Shown here in pieces: positions 38,022-49,230 of a stretch of 64,000 nt of DNA. Every line of letters begins with the position of its first letter. Positions within the stretch are counted from its first letter, which is position 1. The stretch is from Daphnia carinata (lineage: Eukaryota; Arthropoda; Branchiopoda; Diplostraca; Daphniidae): assembly GCF_022539665.2 (NCBI RefSeq), contig NC_081339.1, positions 6,510,367-6,574,366 on the forward strand, in the 5' to 3' direction. A program made the translations under genes and the position numbers. The notes beneath the pieces were generated by a model. It searched no databases and was not told the DNA's origin. It saw nothing but the letters and a program-made list of their open reading frames with translations.

Positions 38022-39525
38022 TTCTCTCAGGTGAGTTTGTTTACATTTTTCTGCACTGGAACACATTGGATTTTTAAAGAGAATTAAAATGTTTGATATC
38101 ATTTGTGGATACCTTTGATGTGTTAGAAACTTGAATAAACGTCAAACGGCCACAGCAACTGCATCGGCTACGACGGTCTCTGACGTTGTTCCAGCCAAAA
38201 TCGAAACACCTACTGTTGTTGCAACACCTGCTGTAAAAGCTGATGTTCCTGTGTCCACTCCGGTTGTTGATGTTCCGGTCGTAGCTTCTGTTGCTGCTGT
38301 TCCAGTCGCTGTTCCAGCGGTAGTCCCTGCCCCTGCAAAAGCGGCCGTGGTTGCCAAACCTGCTGAGGAAGCTGAGCCCGTAGAAGTTGAGCCAGTTGAG
38401 GCTGAACCGGTTGAGACTGAACCCGTTGACGCCGAACCAGTCGAAGCTGAGCCTGTTGAAGCTGAGCCTGTTGAAGCTGAGCCTGTTGAAGCTGAGCCTG
38501 TTGAAGCTGAGCCTGTTGAAGCTGAGCCTGTTGAAGCTGAGCCTGTTGAAACTGAGCCTGTTGAAGCTGAGCCTGTTGAAGCAGAGGCTGCCGAAGCAGA
38601 GGCAGCTGAAGCAGAAGCTGCTGAAGCTGGCGCAGCAAGAAGGAAACGACAGGCCACTGCAGTTGCCGAAGCTCCTGCGAAAACTGAAACTAAAGCTGAA
38701 GTTCCCGCTGTAGCTGCTCCCGCTGTAGCTGCTCCTGTTGCCGTTGCTCCTGCTGTTGCTACTGCCGTTAAAACGGCAGTAAACACTAAAGCTACCGAAG
38801 AGGCCGAGCCAGTAGAAGCTGAGCCCGTCGAAGAAGCTGAACCCGTTGAGGCTGAACCAGTCGAAGCCGAGCCCGTTGAAGTGGAGCCCGTTGAAGAAGC
38901 CGAACCCGCTGAAGCCGAACGCGCTGAAGCCGAACCCGCTGAAGCTGAGCCTGTTGAAGCTGAAGCTGAAGCTGGAGCCGCAAGAAAGAAGCGTCAGGCC
39001 GTCACGGCTGCAGCGTCCTCTGGAACATCCTCAACGGGCGGAACTGGAGCCGCCGCTGATGCCACCGCGGCTGTTGCCACTCCGGCTGCCGCTGCCCCAG
39101 CTGCTGCCGCACTTCCAGTCGTCAATCCATTCGAAGCACCCAAAGACACACTTGAAGTGACTCAAGCAAAAGCAGCTCATTTCGCCGCTCACGCCCAAAT
39201 CAAAGCGGCCCAAGCCGCAGCTGCCGCTCCTGCCGTTCTTCCCGCCAATGCGCCTGCCGCTGCTCCCGTTGTTGCGTCAGCTGCTGTACCTACCGCCAAC
39301 GCAGAACCAGTTGAAGAGGCAGAGCCTGTTGAGGTGGAACCCATCGAAGAAGCAGAGCCAGTGGAGGCAGAGCCAGTGGAGGCAGAGCCAGTGGAGGCAG
39401 AGCCCGTGGAAACAGAGCCCGCGGAAACAGAGCCAGTGGAAGCCGAGCAAGCGGAAGCAGAGCCAGCGGAAGCCGAGGCTGCCGGTGGAGCTGCGAGAAG
39501 GAAACGTCGTGCTGCCTTCTTTTAA
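37954..39525 (+). CDS. Secreted acidic EPVEA-repeat pro-protein, copy 1
   Basis: Exons 37954-38030 and 38127-39525 give 491 aa. The signal peptide is [24 protein letters not shown] lies near residue 31, and further basic sites are RRKR (about 197), RKKR (about 312) and RRKRR at the C terminus. Between them lie Ala/Pro/Val-rich blocks and three acidic tracts built of EAEPV units. The conserved segment before the last tract (about 330-372) contains [20 protein letters not shown], like the D-T-P-E-V[11 protein letters not shown] motif of arthropod cuticle proteins; Ala-Ala-Pro-Val repeats are also cuticle-like. Composition implies intrinsic disorder. I infer an extracellular matrix protein cleaved by a furin-type enzyme into alternating Ala/Pro and acidic pieces. 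A paralogue lies at 45352-46666. Confidence 0.85.
38446..38580 (+). repeat. 15-base in-frame minisatellite in the coding exon
   Basis: About nine near-perfect copies of gctgagcctgttgaa (Ala-Glu-Pro-Val-Glu), one carrying a Thr variant. The perfect DNA repeat implies recent slippage or unequal exchange, so repeat number is likely to vary between individuals. A shorter array of gcagagccagtggag lies at 39352-39411. Confidence 0.9.
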
Positions 39526-41615
39526 AGTCTTTAACATTCTTGATTGGGGAGAAGGCTCCATGGCACATGTGGTATTCAGTTCGCTGCTGGAACAATGGTT
39601 TGTTGCTTCCAGATGCAAAAGAGTCAAAGACGCGATATTCAGGTTTCACTGAAGAGAAATTTCTGTCAATTTTAATTGTAAATTTAGTTTCTTTTTTCCT
39701 CTTTACGTTCAAAACAAGAAATGTAAAATACAAAAATTTTTAAACAAAATTAAGCTTCGCTTTTCTGGTTGCGTTAGTTAACGATCTAAACGTAACGTAC
39801 CGTAGCTGCAGACTTTCTCCTACGTATCACGTCGCTCTTGTACTGTTCAAACAGCAAAGATACAAAAAGCGACCCACATGCCATTAGGATACAACAACAC
39901 CATACGAAAGTGGGCAGTGTTGGTGGCTACCAGTAAATTGTTCATTGCTCACCGCGAATGCTTCATCTATTTCTTTAAGTACTCTTATATTGCGCTACTA
40001 GCAATGCCGTTAATGAGTAGATGCGCGCTATTCATACATATAGACATACATATGTATAAATATCTATTCATTAGAGTGGGTCGCCACTGTGTCATGTGCA
40101 CACAAACCCTTAAATACCGAGAATTGGGCGCTGAAACAACGTTATGCAGTTTTCTCGCACATTTCGCATTTCAGTTCGTTTTGGAATAAACCATTGCCCA
40201 ATATCTTTAATGAACTTTACGGGGAATTCAATAACGTTCACGTTCGATTGTAAACATAAAAGAAAAAGTTTGTGAGAATTTGAAAAAATATCAAAAAATG
40301 ATGTGGACAGGTCATGATGGTAAGCTACCGGATAGCGACCTGATACCGGCGTACCACAACGACCATAAGAGATGTTTCTAATGATTTTGAAATGTTAATC
40401 GAGCAAAAGGGCAAGTAATATTCTGAAATTTAAGAGGAACAGAAGAAACCAAAAGTTTCTGAATCGATCAGTTCCCTTGAATAAAAACGACTAGTAATGC
40501 AGAGAATAAACGAATGATCGAACTGCGACGAAATTGTGTTCCATGCAAATCTAAATTTCACTATTCACAGAAGTCAAGTACTGAAAAACAACTTTAGGAT
40601 CGTTCGTTAATTCTTTTCCGAAAATAAGCTACGAAAAAATCGAGGCCATATTCGGTATTATTTGATGTCATCAAGAGATTTGCCACCAGATGGCGGCAAA
40701 CAAAATTTAGAAATCGAAACGTAAGTATTACGCAAATAGAAAAATAGAACGGCGTTTTGCAGGTAAAAGGAAAAACACGAAAGAGAGAACCCGTAGTTAC
40801 CGAGGCTTGCTTCGAAAGTCCTGACGAGCTCCAACCCCTCTTGAACGATGAGTTGATTGATGTGCTTTTCCACTAGTTCTACACGCTATGTGGGATGAAA
40901 CGGGCGATTCTTCAGTTTGCCTACGTCATTTGTGATCGCCCAATCTATAACGACCACCTATTTGTCGTTCGAACGAAAAATAATTTTTGAATTCTTTTTG
41001 TTTCTCTTAAAGCAATTATGCTGTTTTAAATTTTAAATCAAGTAAGACATTGCAGATGGAATTTGTGAGCGTGCGAAAACCAAGTTTTTAGGCGTGACAG
41101 GAATAATGGAAACGAATATGATGAATTATGATTTAAAACAAATGGCTAAAGGTAATTTGCATTTCAGGTTTTTAAAATGTCGATCGTTCACAGAACAGAC
41201 AGATGACAGAAATCTGTCAGCCAGTTGTCATTAGCACGACAATCCAGCTGAAATCGATTGCAGAACTTGTGCAGTCTCAAAACAAATAGCTGATAATACA
41301 CACAAAAAAGTCGTTGTAGTGACATTAGACGTCATGTAACGAATGTTCTCCATCATTAGAAATGACTCGATTGTCGCGTACAAGAGCTTCATTTGCATCT
41401 CTGCATTTGTCATATCCTCCAAGCAAAATAAAAAGGCAGAAATTAAACACCCACTGCGTTAAAGCAAATAAAGAGATTAACTTCCCAGTTATTCAATTGT
41501 ATCCCAATTACATTTAAGGAAAATGACTAAACAGCAAAATACACATGTTTTCCCTATTTAGTGTAAACTGCATGCAAAAATAAGAAAAGAAAAAAGAAAA
41601 AAAAAAAAAAGTACT
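39526..41615. other. Intergenic, no firm gene
   Basis: Minus-strand exon-like pieces exist at about 40803-40876 (LVEKHINQLIVQEGLELVRTF with an acceptor gtgtag and donor gtaact) and 41231-41422 (63 codons with a hydrophobic stretch). They cannot be joined or recognised, and no gene is called. Confidence 0.35.
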
Positions 41616-41697
41616 ACCAGGTGTGGGGCTTGAACCCACGACCCCATTCGGGGACCAGAACTTAAGTCTGGCGCCTTAACCACTCGGCCAACCTGGT
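41616..41697 (-). tRNA. tRNA-Leu (TAA), outlying copy 10
   Basis: Intact type II tRNA, anticodon loop CTTAAGT, GC-rich variable arm (GGTCCCCGAATGGGGTC) like copies 7 and 8. A strong Pol III terminator (T12 on the minus strand) follows the 3' end. Confidence 0.97.
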
Positions 41698-44600
41698 GAA
41701 TTATACTCTCAACCAGCGCCCTACTATAATCGTTTGCGAAAAGGGACAAAAGCGATAGTGAACATATTTTCCTACGTTTTACTCAGAACAGATTATAAGC
41801 TTGATTAGAAATCTAGGCGAATGTAACGAGAAGTGAGGTGGCAAATACAAAGACATACAAGCGGCCGGCATGCCGAAAAACCTTGAGCTTGATGACGGAA
41901 AAAGTTGTTCTGGCCAAGTCATGGCTTACAATAAAAAAAAACCTTCTAACAAGTGTAACACCATACTGCGTGGTTAGGAGTTGTAAGCATTGTGATAAGG
42001 AGAACAAAGAACGGCTAATCACGATTTTTAGCCCGAGCTGTCAATCACATGCTACAGCGGCCAGTTACAAACATTTTGTGAAAGGAAAAGTGGGCGCAAC
42101 AGAGGCCCCCAAAAGCAACTCGATACTATTTTCATATAGCGAACGTTATTCATTAGAAACGAAAATCTGTGGCCATTGCTCAGCAATTTAAAAATGACAA
42201 GGTGAGCTGCCAAAATGCACGGAATCAATAATTTGCAAACTCACGCGTAGCTTCAAAATCTTGTCCCTAATCTCAAAAAACATCCAGAAAGAAAGTAGTG
42301 AATAATGTTTGAATTCAGCTTTCGAGTTCAGATTGAAAAGTTTGATACTACCCACTACCAACACCTTTGCATAAAATTGAAATGCAATTAGGGAAAACTA
42401 AATCGAACGATGAACACTTCACCGTCATAAAACACGTTGAGTTATCCTTCGTAGCTGATAAAAATGTTCAGATATGCAAAAATAACCCAATAACGTTGAT
42501 TATGCTTACGTAAACATGGTCTATAAAGCTTTCACCGGTGGGAAGTGGTCTGGCGCCTAACGTAGCCATGGCAACGCCCAGCAGCAGACGATAAAAAAAA
42601 AAAAAAAACGTACCAAAATGCCGTTTCCTAAAGTGAATGCAATTTGTTTCCTTTCTACATTTTTGAAAGTTTTAATCGCCAAAAGAAAGCGAATAACGAA
42701 ATAATTGTATGGACATCTATGACGCACTAAAACGTGAACGATTATAAACGAGTCGACCTTGCAGGCTTGTTTATAATCACGCACGTCGTACAGCACTATA
42801 GGCTAATAATAAAAGGATCGTTTTTCTTTACGGCTATACAACATTCGATTCAAGGAAATGCCCCCCGTTTTTTTTTTTGTGAATGATTGCTCAATTACTG
42901 GGCTTTAGATTTCCGCATCTAGACTATCTCTTCAATCTCGTGGCAAGATGGCAAATACAAGTTTGACCTATCGACAACGATATTTTCACCTGATTAGAAA
43001 GGTAGAACTCACGTGCTCGCTGGTGTGAGAATAGTGATGCCACAGTTTCGCCGATGATAGATGCCTATCGTTTTGGCAGAGAGAAAGCGTTTCACTTAAC
43101 CTGTTCGCAGACTCCCATTTTCTTCACGTGCGGAATGGCGAACATGCACGTCACCTATCGTCAGCGTCCTGGGAATGCAACCTTGCCAACTTCCTTGAAT
43201 GCGTTTGAAACAAAACCGGTCGTTTGTTTTCTTTTACCTTCTTCGAAAAAAGAAAAAAGAAAAAAAAAAAAACCATAAAGAAATCTTTGTTTTTTTTTTT
43301 TTTTTTTTTAGTATAGAGAATCACGATAGGAATTACTTAGGGAAATTGTTTTTTGTGTCGGTGAAAATCGGAGCTGGTTGTAACCAGAGTGGATAATAAT
43401 GACCACAGCAATTCTTGAATTTTCCATGACCTTGCAGAGCGAACGAACGTACAAAACAAACTGTGATTACGGCGATTGCAGCAATTCAAGCATAATAGAA
43501 AAAGGAATGACACTAAACAGAATAAGAAAGATAAAACAATTTCAAATATAGTCCAGTCTACCGTAAACTGCGCCATTGACAGCCTTCACGAACCCTATTT
43601 GGGTTTAGCGTTTAAATATAGGCCAACATCTTGTCTGTTCCTCTCCCATTCACATTCCGGCTCGGGATGCGGGATCCGAGTTCTGCAATTTCTGTAAAGT
43701 CAATTTTTTTTCTTTTGGAAGGGGGATCTGGAACGTTTGAACAGGTATGACCGTAGCAGAGCGATGACTCACGTTCACACTGAAAATGGAAAAATCAAAA
43801 TGCAAAAGAAAACAAAATTGAAAATATGTATGACCGAAAACGGAAATGTTTACAAGGTTTTTGGAAACATATCCCTTCGTGAAAATTCGTTTTAAAACTG
43901 GTTTCTAAAACCCACACGGGAAAAGTGACTTTCCACTGGAAAGAACGAAAAGCAGACGATAAAGAAAACGTGTTGTCGTCTGCTATGTAAAGTGCACCGA
44001 AAAAAAAAAAAAAAGAAATCGATAGATAAATATTTAATCAACTTCCCCGAACGAAATTCACCGAAATTCAATGGGACATTTTCACGGCCAATGCCAGTTC
44101 ACCTCGTTAGTCTTTATTTGGTTTTATTGTTCGAGTCCGGTAGAGAAGAAGAAAAAAAAAAATATTAGCTCTCGAATGAGAACAAATCACGAACGAGTGT
44201 CAAACGTTGATGTCGGATAACGCGTTTCTCGATATCGTAAAAGCGGACAACGTTGTTAGCTAGCAAAAACCTCGAACTTAAATTGCAGAAATGTGTTACA
44301 ACCATTCGTGGATTAACGAAAATGGAAGCCGTATACAAAATGAAAGTGAAGCCTTTTTGTTTTCTTGGACTAACCGGTTGCTACCTTTCAATAATGCACG
44401 CTGCGTTCCAGACCGATTTTTTTTTCTTTCGTTTCACAAAAAAAAAAAAAAAATGCGAAGGGTAGCAACACAAATAGGCCACAAGAATCTGAATAATAAA
44501 CGGCACAGATTCTCCCTGAACAGAATCACATCAAAAGATATCAATCTTTGTGTAAGAAAAGAAAACACTTTCAACCTTGGCACGCGAACCCGAAATGGGA

Positions 44601-45277
44601 CACAACAAAATGGAAACGGGCTGTTTTGCGTCTGCAAGTTGGTTCAAGTTTCGCCCATTTTTCGTTACCTCATTAGAAATCAATCAGTAATTTGTAGGGA
44701 GAACGGCTGCGTTACGTTCTGGAGACGCGGAAGTGCGTCAATCAATGAGCGGGGAAACACGAACGAAGTGGATGGTGGTACTCAACAAGGTCGGCATACT
44801 CCGATTCAAACAGGTCGACGAACGAAACATTACGTTGCACCATATCATTCCCTTTCCAACATGGAAAATCCAAAGGCCATCGATAAATAGATATGTATTT
44901 TTTTTTTTCTCCAGCTGTTGTCGTCGTCTAATTTTTAATTTACCTTTAAGCCAACGCCTTCTTGTTTTTAGTTTTTTTTTTTTTTTTTTTTTCTTTTTTT
45001 TCAAACAATCAAATTTTCATCACGATCGAAACAGAGGCTGGCCTTACTCCATTTCCTGTCTTAAATTCTTGACGATTTTTTTGTTTTGTTGTCGAAAATA
45101 GAGCTTTAGGCGCTGAGCGAATTTCAGGGTTCCCATCGACGAGCTGCATTGAACGAAAAAGGGGGTTACCAAGGTCGTACCATTGGCGAGACAGCGGGCA
45201 AAACAAGTGAACTGGCTTCTTTAGCTTTAAATCATTTGTCACGGCTGCGCCATTTTTTTTTTTCCAGCCACGTGCAG
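41698..45277. other. Gene-free, homopolymer-rich stretch
   Basis: No supported gene. Many poly(T) and poly(A) runs are present (43291-43309, 44441-44453, 44972-44991). Plus-strand frames such as 44291-44890 (199 codons) lack domains and splice partners and run through homopolymers, so they are taken as chance. Confidence 0.45.
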
Positions 45278-45419
45278 GTGTACCTTTTATAAAAGGGCAG
45301 CGAAGAGATGGGGAACAGTATCAGTCAACTGCGACTACCCAACGTCGAGACATGAAGTCCACATTAGCTCTGCTCATTGCCGCTATGGTGTGCGTTAACG
45401 TACTCCATGCGGCGCCCCA
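45278..45419 (+). promoter_or_regulatory. Core promoter and exon 1 block identical to 37880-38021
   Basis: TATA box tataaaag at 45288-45295 and the same initiator, 5' UTR and signal-peptide codons as the upstream paralogue, with 142 of 142 bases identical. Confidence 0.85.
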
Positions 45420-46666
45420 CTCTCTAAGGTAAGTTTCTTCACGATCATGTGCAATCGAAGACGTACAAAAATTGTGAACGAGCATAAAACTTGCCTTCGA
45501 ATTGAACGTTGTTGAAAAAAACCAATTCGATTTTGTCTAGGAATTTGAATAAGCGTCAGGCTACCGCTGCTACCGCACCCGCCAAATCCGAACCGGCCGC
45601 CGCCGCTGTTGCTGCTGCGCCGGCCAAAGTTGAAACTCCGGTTGCCGCGGCTACTGTCATCGGTGCAGCTGAACCCGTTGAAGAAGCCGAGCCGGCTGAA
45701 GTTGAGCCTGTCGAAGAAGCCGAGCCGGCTGAAGTTGAGCCTGTCGAGGAAGCCGAACCAGCCGAAGCTGAGCCTGTTGAAGCAGAAGCTGCTGAAGCAG
45801 AAGCTGCTGAGGCAGAAGCTGAAGCTGGAGCTGCAAGAAGGAAACGACAGGCCACTGCAGCTGCCGAAGCTCCTGCGAAAACTGAAGCTAAAGCTGAAGC
45901 CCCAGCCGTAGCTGCTCCCGCTGTAGCTGTTGCTCCCGCTGTAGCTGCTCCCGCCGTTGCAGTTGCTCCTGCTGTTGCTACTCCCGTTAAAGCCGCAGCC
46001 GACGCTGAACCTGTCGAAGAAGCCGAGCCAGTAGAGGTGGAGCCCGTTGAAGAAGCTGAACCCGTTGAGGCTGAACCCGCTGAAACCGAACCAGTTGAAG
46101 CTGAGGCCGCTGAAGTCGAACCTGCCGAAGCTGAAGCCGCTGAGGCCGCTGAAGCTGAACCTGCCGAAGCTGAAGCTGAAGCTGGAGCCGCAAGAAAGAA
46201 GCGTCAGGCCGTCACGGCTGCAGCGTCCGCTGGAACATCCTCGACGGGCGCAACTGGAGCCGCCGCTGATGCCACGGCAGCTGTTGCCACTCCGGCTGCC
46301 GCTGCTGCTGCCCCACTTCCAGCCGTCAATCCATTCGAGGCACCCAAGGACACACTTGAAGTGACTCAAGCAAAAGCAGCTCATTTCGCCGCCCACGCCC
46401 AGGTCAAAGCGGCCCAAGCTGCAGCTGCCCTTCCCGCCGCTGCTCCCGCCGCCGTTGCCAAACCCGCAGCAGCCCCTGCCGCCGATGCGGAGCCAGTCGA
46501 AGAGGCCGAACCTGCTGAAGTGGAACCGATCGAAGAAGCCGAGCCTGCAGAAGCTGCAGAGGCTGCCGAAGCTGAAGCTGAAGCTGCAGAGCCCGCCGAA
46601 GCGGCTGAAGCTGAAGCCGAAGCCGAAGCTGGTGCGGCTCGTAGAAAGCGCCGTGCTGCTTATTAG
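45352..46666 (+). CDS. Secreted acidic EPVEA-repeat pro-protein, copy 2
   Basis: Exons 45352-45428 and 45541-46666 give 400 aa. The layout equals copy 1: an identical signal peptide, NKRQ, an Ala/Pro block, acidic tract 1, RRKRQ (about 124), a Pro/Ala/Val block, acidic tract 2, RKKRQ (about 244), the segment with [20 protein letters not shown], acidic tract 3, and a C-terminal RRKRR. The acidic tracts are shorter and more degenerate ([18 protein letters not shown]) than in copy 1, without the long perfect 15-base array. The segments next to each basic site are nearly identical between the copies, so selection or gene conversion acts on signal peptide, cleavage sites and the cuticle-like segment, while the acidic tracts vary freely. 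Probable role: cuticle or other matrix structural pro-protein. Confidence 0.85.
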
Positions 46667-48043
46667 TCGGCAGTCTCCTCATCGCGTTAGAAAACCAATC
46701 GTTTTAGCCACTTCTGGGTGTTAAAAAAAACAAAAAACAAAAAACAAAAAAACCAAGTCACGATGCAAATTCAAGGTTTCGCTGGCATTTTTGCAAACAT
46801 TTCTCTTTTTTTTTCTTGAAATTGTACTGTACATTTAGCCGTTTTTCTTCCTTTTGTGTTTGTACGACAACCAACTCTAATCTGGTTGGTCACAAGAAGA
46901 CCAAACAATGAAAAAACCAACAAAAAACACGATCAAATACAGTAGTCAAAAACGTTTCAAACTAGTCCCGCTTTTGCCTTCGTTCATTTCCCAATTCCTT
47001 TTTTTTTTATATTGTTTTTTTCTTTTCCCCAAACGCGCGATATGCCCGTTTCTATCGCGTTTTTCAAACAAAAACTCGAACACTCGCATTCGTACTTGAA
47101 TAGTGAAAGTGTGCCGGCGTGTCACCGAGACGCTCCGAAAATACAAAAACGAGTTGCGCACATTTCGTTCAAACGCCAGAAACCGGATGGAATCAAAGAA
47201 AAGTTGTTTAGACCCGTGATCACTCGAGCTGCTTCTTTCAACGCTGATTTTGAAACAAACAAATTTTTGAAGCGGCACTCCACGTTTGGTCAAACGGTGA
47301 AAACAAGAGTTTGACTACCCACGTTTAGAGATGTGACCATTTTCCGATTGAAATCCACTCCATTTTGTTTTTGTTTTTCCACGATGGTTCGTTAATACTA
47401 AACAAAACAAAATCTTACCCTTTCATCGAACTTCTTTTCCATGTCCAACAGACAAACATTTGCATGTTAGCCGATAGAACGGCGATTATCAAGTCAGTGG
47501 TAGTCAAGTTGGTTTTTGAAAGCTTCCTGAGAATTTTTCTTGTATACCAAATAAAAAAAAACAAAAAAGGTGAAAGGGAAACAATTTTTCTTTTTTTTTT
47601 TTTTTTTTTTCTCTTCTATCGACGTCGTGCCGTGTTCGTTTTTTTTTTTTTTGGCAAAAAAAAAAAAACTCGCCAATTTTTCATTGGAAACTCCAACGAA
47701 AAAAATGATTCTGCATATATGTAAAATTACGGAATGATTGTTGCTCGATTATGCATTATCAATTGGCGGATGTTTGGCCCTGTTTCTACGCTACCCAATT
47801 TGGACTCGATCCAGCGCCAGGAAATGATTCGTTTTTCGTCCTATTTATACACTGACCAGTGGCTATTTCTAGTTGTTTGCCTCACACATATAGCCATCGA
47901 TATCATTTGCTTTTTTTTAGAACATCAAGTTCAAAAGCGTACAATTTGAATACAAAAACATCAAACGCATTCACGCAGCTTCTCGTGCAACATCGAAACT
48001 CATTCTTCCGGTAAGGAAACACATTTTACAGTTTCGAGTATCG
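46667..48043. other. Intergenic, no gene seen
   Basis: A/T homopolymer-rich (47592-47611, 47641-47652). The first part is the 3' flank of the upstream gene. No supported ORF. Confidence 0.5.
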
Positions 48044-48050
48044 TATAAAT
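48044..48050 (+). promoter_or_regulatory. TATA box of the first DUF4789-type gene
   Basis: tataaat lies about 75 bases upstream of the ATG at 48122. Confidence 0.45.
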
Positions 48051-48121
48051 TGGGGAAAAAAAAAAAAAGGTTTAAAATTATGTTCATTAAAAAAAACAGT
48101 GCGTGTGGATGGTGTGACAAG

Positions 48122-49230
48122 ATGCAATTGAATCGAATGACACTCGTCTTGCTGCAAACCATGGTTTCGATGGTAACAGGATTCAATCAGTTTGAACTTC
48201 CCATCTCGAGGTTCCATGAAATCTACTTTTTTTAATTAAATGAAATAAATGAAATTGAATCTCACCCATTCAGGCGACTGGAGCTGCTCGCCGTTGAAAG
48301 GCAAAACTTGGTGGACGAGATGACCAACATCGGCCGCAGCATGAAACCCACCACCGATAATCAAACGAACATCAAATTACTGGATCAACTGGAGAAAACA
48401 ATTTGGCCAAAGATTATTGAATTGAGCGATACCATTTTCTTCTTGTTACCTGAAAATCATCTGCTCACCGAAGAATCGAAATATCAAAGGCAATTACGCC
48501 GCGACGTGTCCGCTATTCGCTACAAGGCCAAGCAAGTCCCTCTACCTTATAACTTGTTTCTTGTAAAAACAAAAATCATTTGAAAAAAAAAAAAAAAAAG
48601 AACAGAGCAAGGCGTTGCAAATCACCGGATGCCACCTATTACCCACCGTCGAAACGATGTCTACCACACGTGAAACGTTCAAAATCCAATCCGTGTCCGG
48701 AAGGCCTACAGCTGTACGACGGTCCCGACAACATCGGAATCTGCGATTGCAAGACGTCGGCCAAAGCCATCATCTATTCGGATGAAACGAAACAATGCCA
48801 TCAGCTATACACGCAGGTCCTCTGCATTTTTTTTTTTTTTTTAAATTCAATTCATCTTTACATTCCAAACGGTTCGTCCGATTAGGGCCCGTGTGAAGTC
48901 GGTCAGTGGTGGATCGTGCACGATGGCCAGCCAGAATGCCGAGAGGTGCCCGAGGGATGTCTGGCTGATGGCAAACACGTCTACTGGAACAAAACGGCAT
49001 ATAATCACAAGAAGACATTATCCAACTGCTGGAAACTGAACACCCAAGGGCCGTGCCGTGCCGGTTATCGATTTCAAATGGACGATGATGCAAACGTGGT
49101 CAGTTGCTATCCGAACATCCAAAACTTCATCGCCGTTGCTCCGCGCCAGACGTTTCCGCCGCTACGCCGCATCCGAAACAAGTGCCCTTCGGGTAGCTAC
49201 AGAGCTAGGCATTTTAAATGCCTAGTTTGA
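48122..49230 (+). CDS. DUF4789-type secreted protein, copy 1
   Basis: Exons 48122-48210, 48274-48531, 48606-48816 and 48886-49230 give 300 aa. The signal peptide (LVLLQTMVSMVTGF) is in the small first exon. A helical domain follows (about 30-115: LEKTIWPKIIELSDTIFFLL, then LRRDVSAIRYKAK). The Cys-rich C-terminal part contains CKSPDATYYPPSKRC, GICDCK, CHQLYTQ, GPCEVGQWW, a GCLADGKHVYW stretch, QGPCRAGYRF and a final NKCPSGSYRARHFKC; the repeated GPCxxGxW/Y pattern matches the insect DUF4789 family as I know it. The third intron boundary needs a GC donor (gcaagt) to keep frame and alignment with copy 2. Function unknown; probably extracellular, with disulphide-rich modules. It lies in the run of matrix-like genes. 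Confidence 0.8.

Noticed and set aside
38142-38786. Minus-strand open frame of 214 codons (Ala/Ser/Thr-Gly repeats)
   Set aside because: Antisense reading of the EPVEA repeat gene; a periodic GC-rich coding repeat leaves antisense frames open. No signal peptide or splice logic of its own.
44291-44890. Plus-strand frame of 199 codons
   Set aside because: Passes through a poly(A) run and has no homologous pattern or regulatory context; likely chance.
45395-46417. Minus-strand open frame of 340 codons (Gly/Ser/Phe-rich)
   Set aside because: Antisense shadow of the second EPVEA gene for the same reason, although it superficially resembles a Gly-rich silk or cuticle protein.
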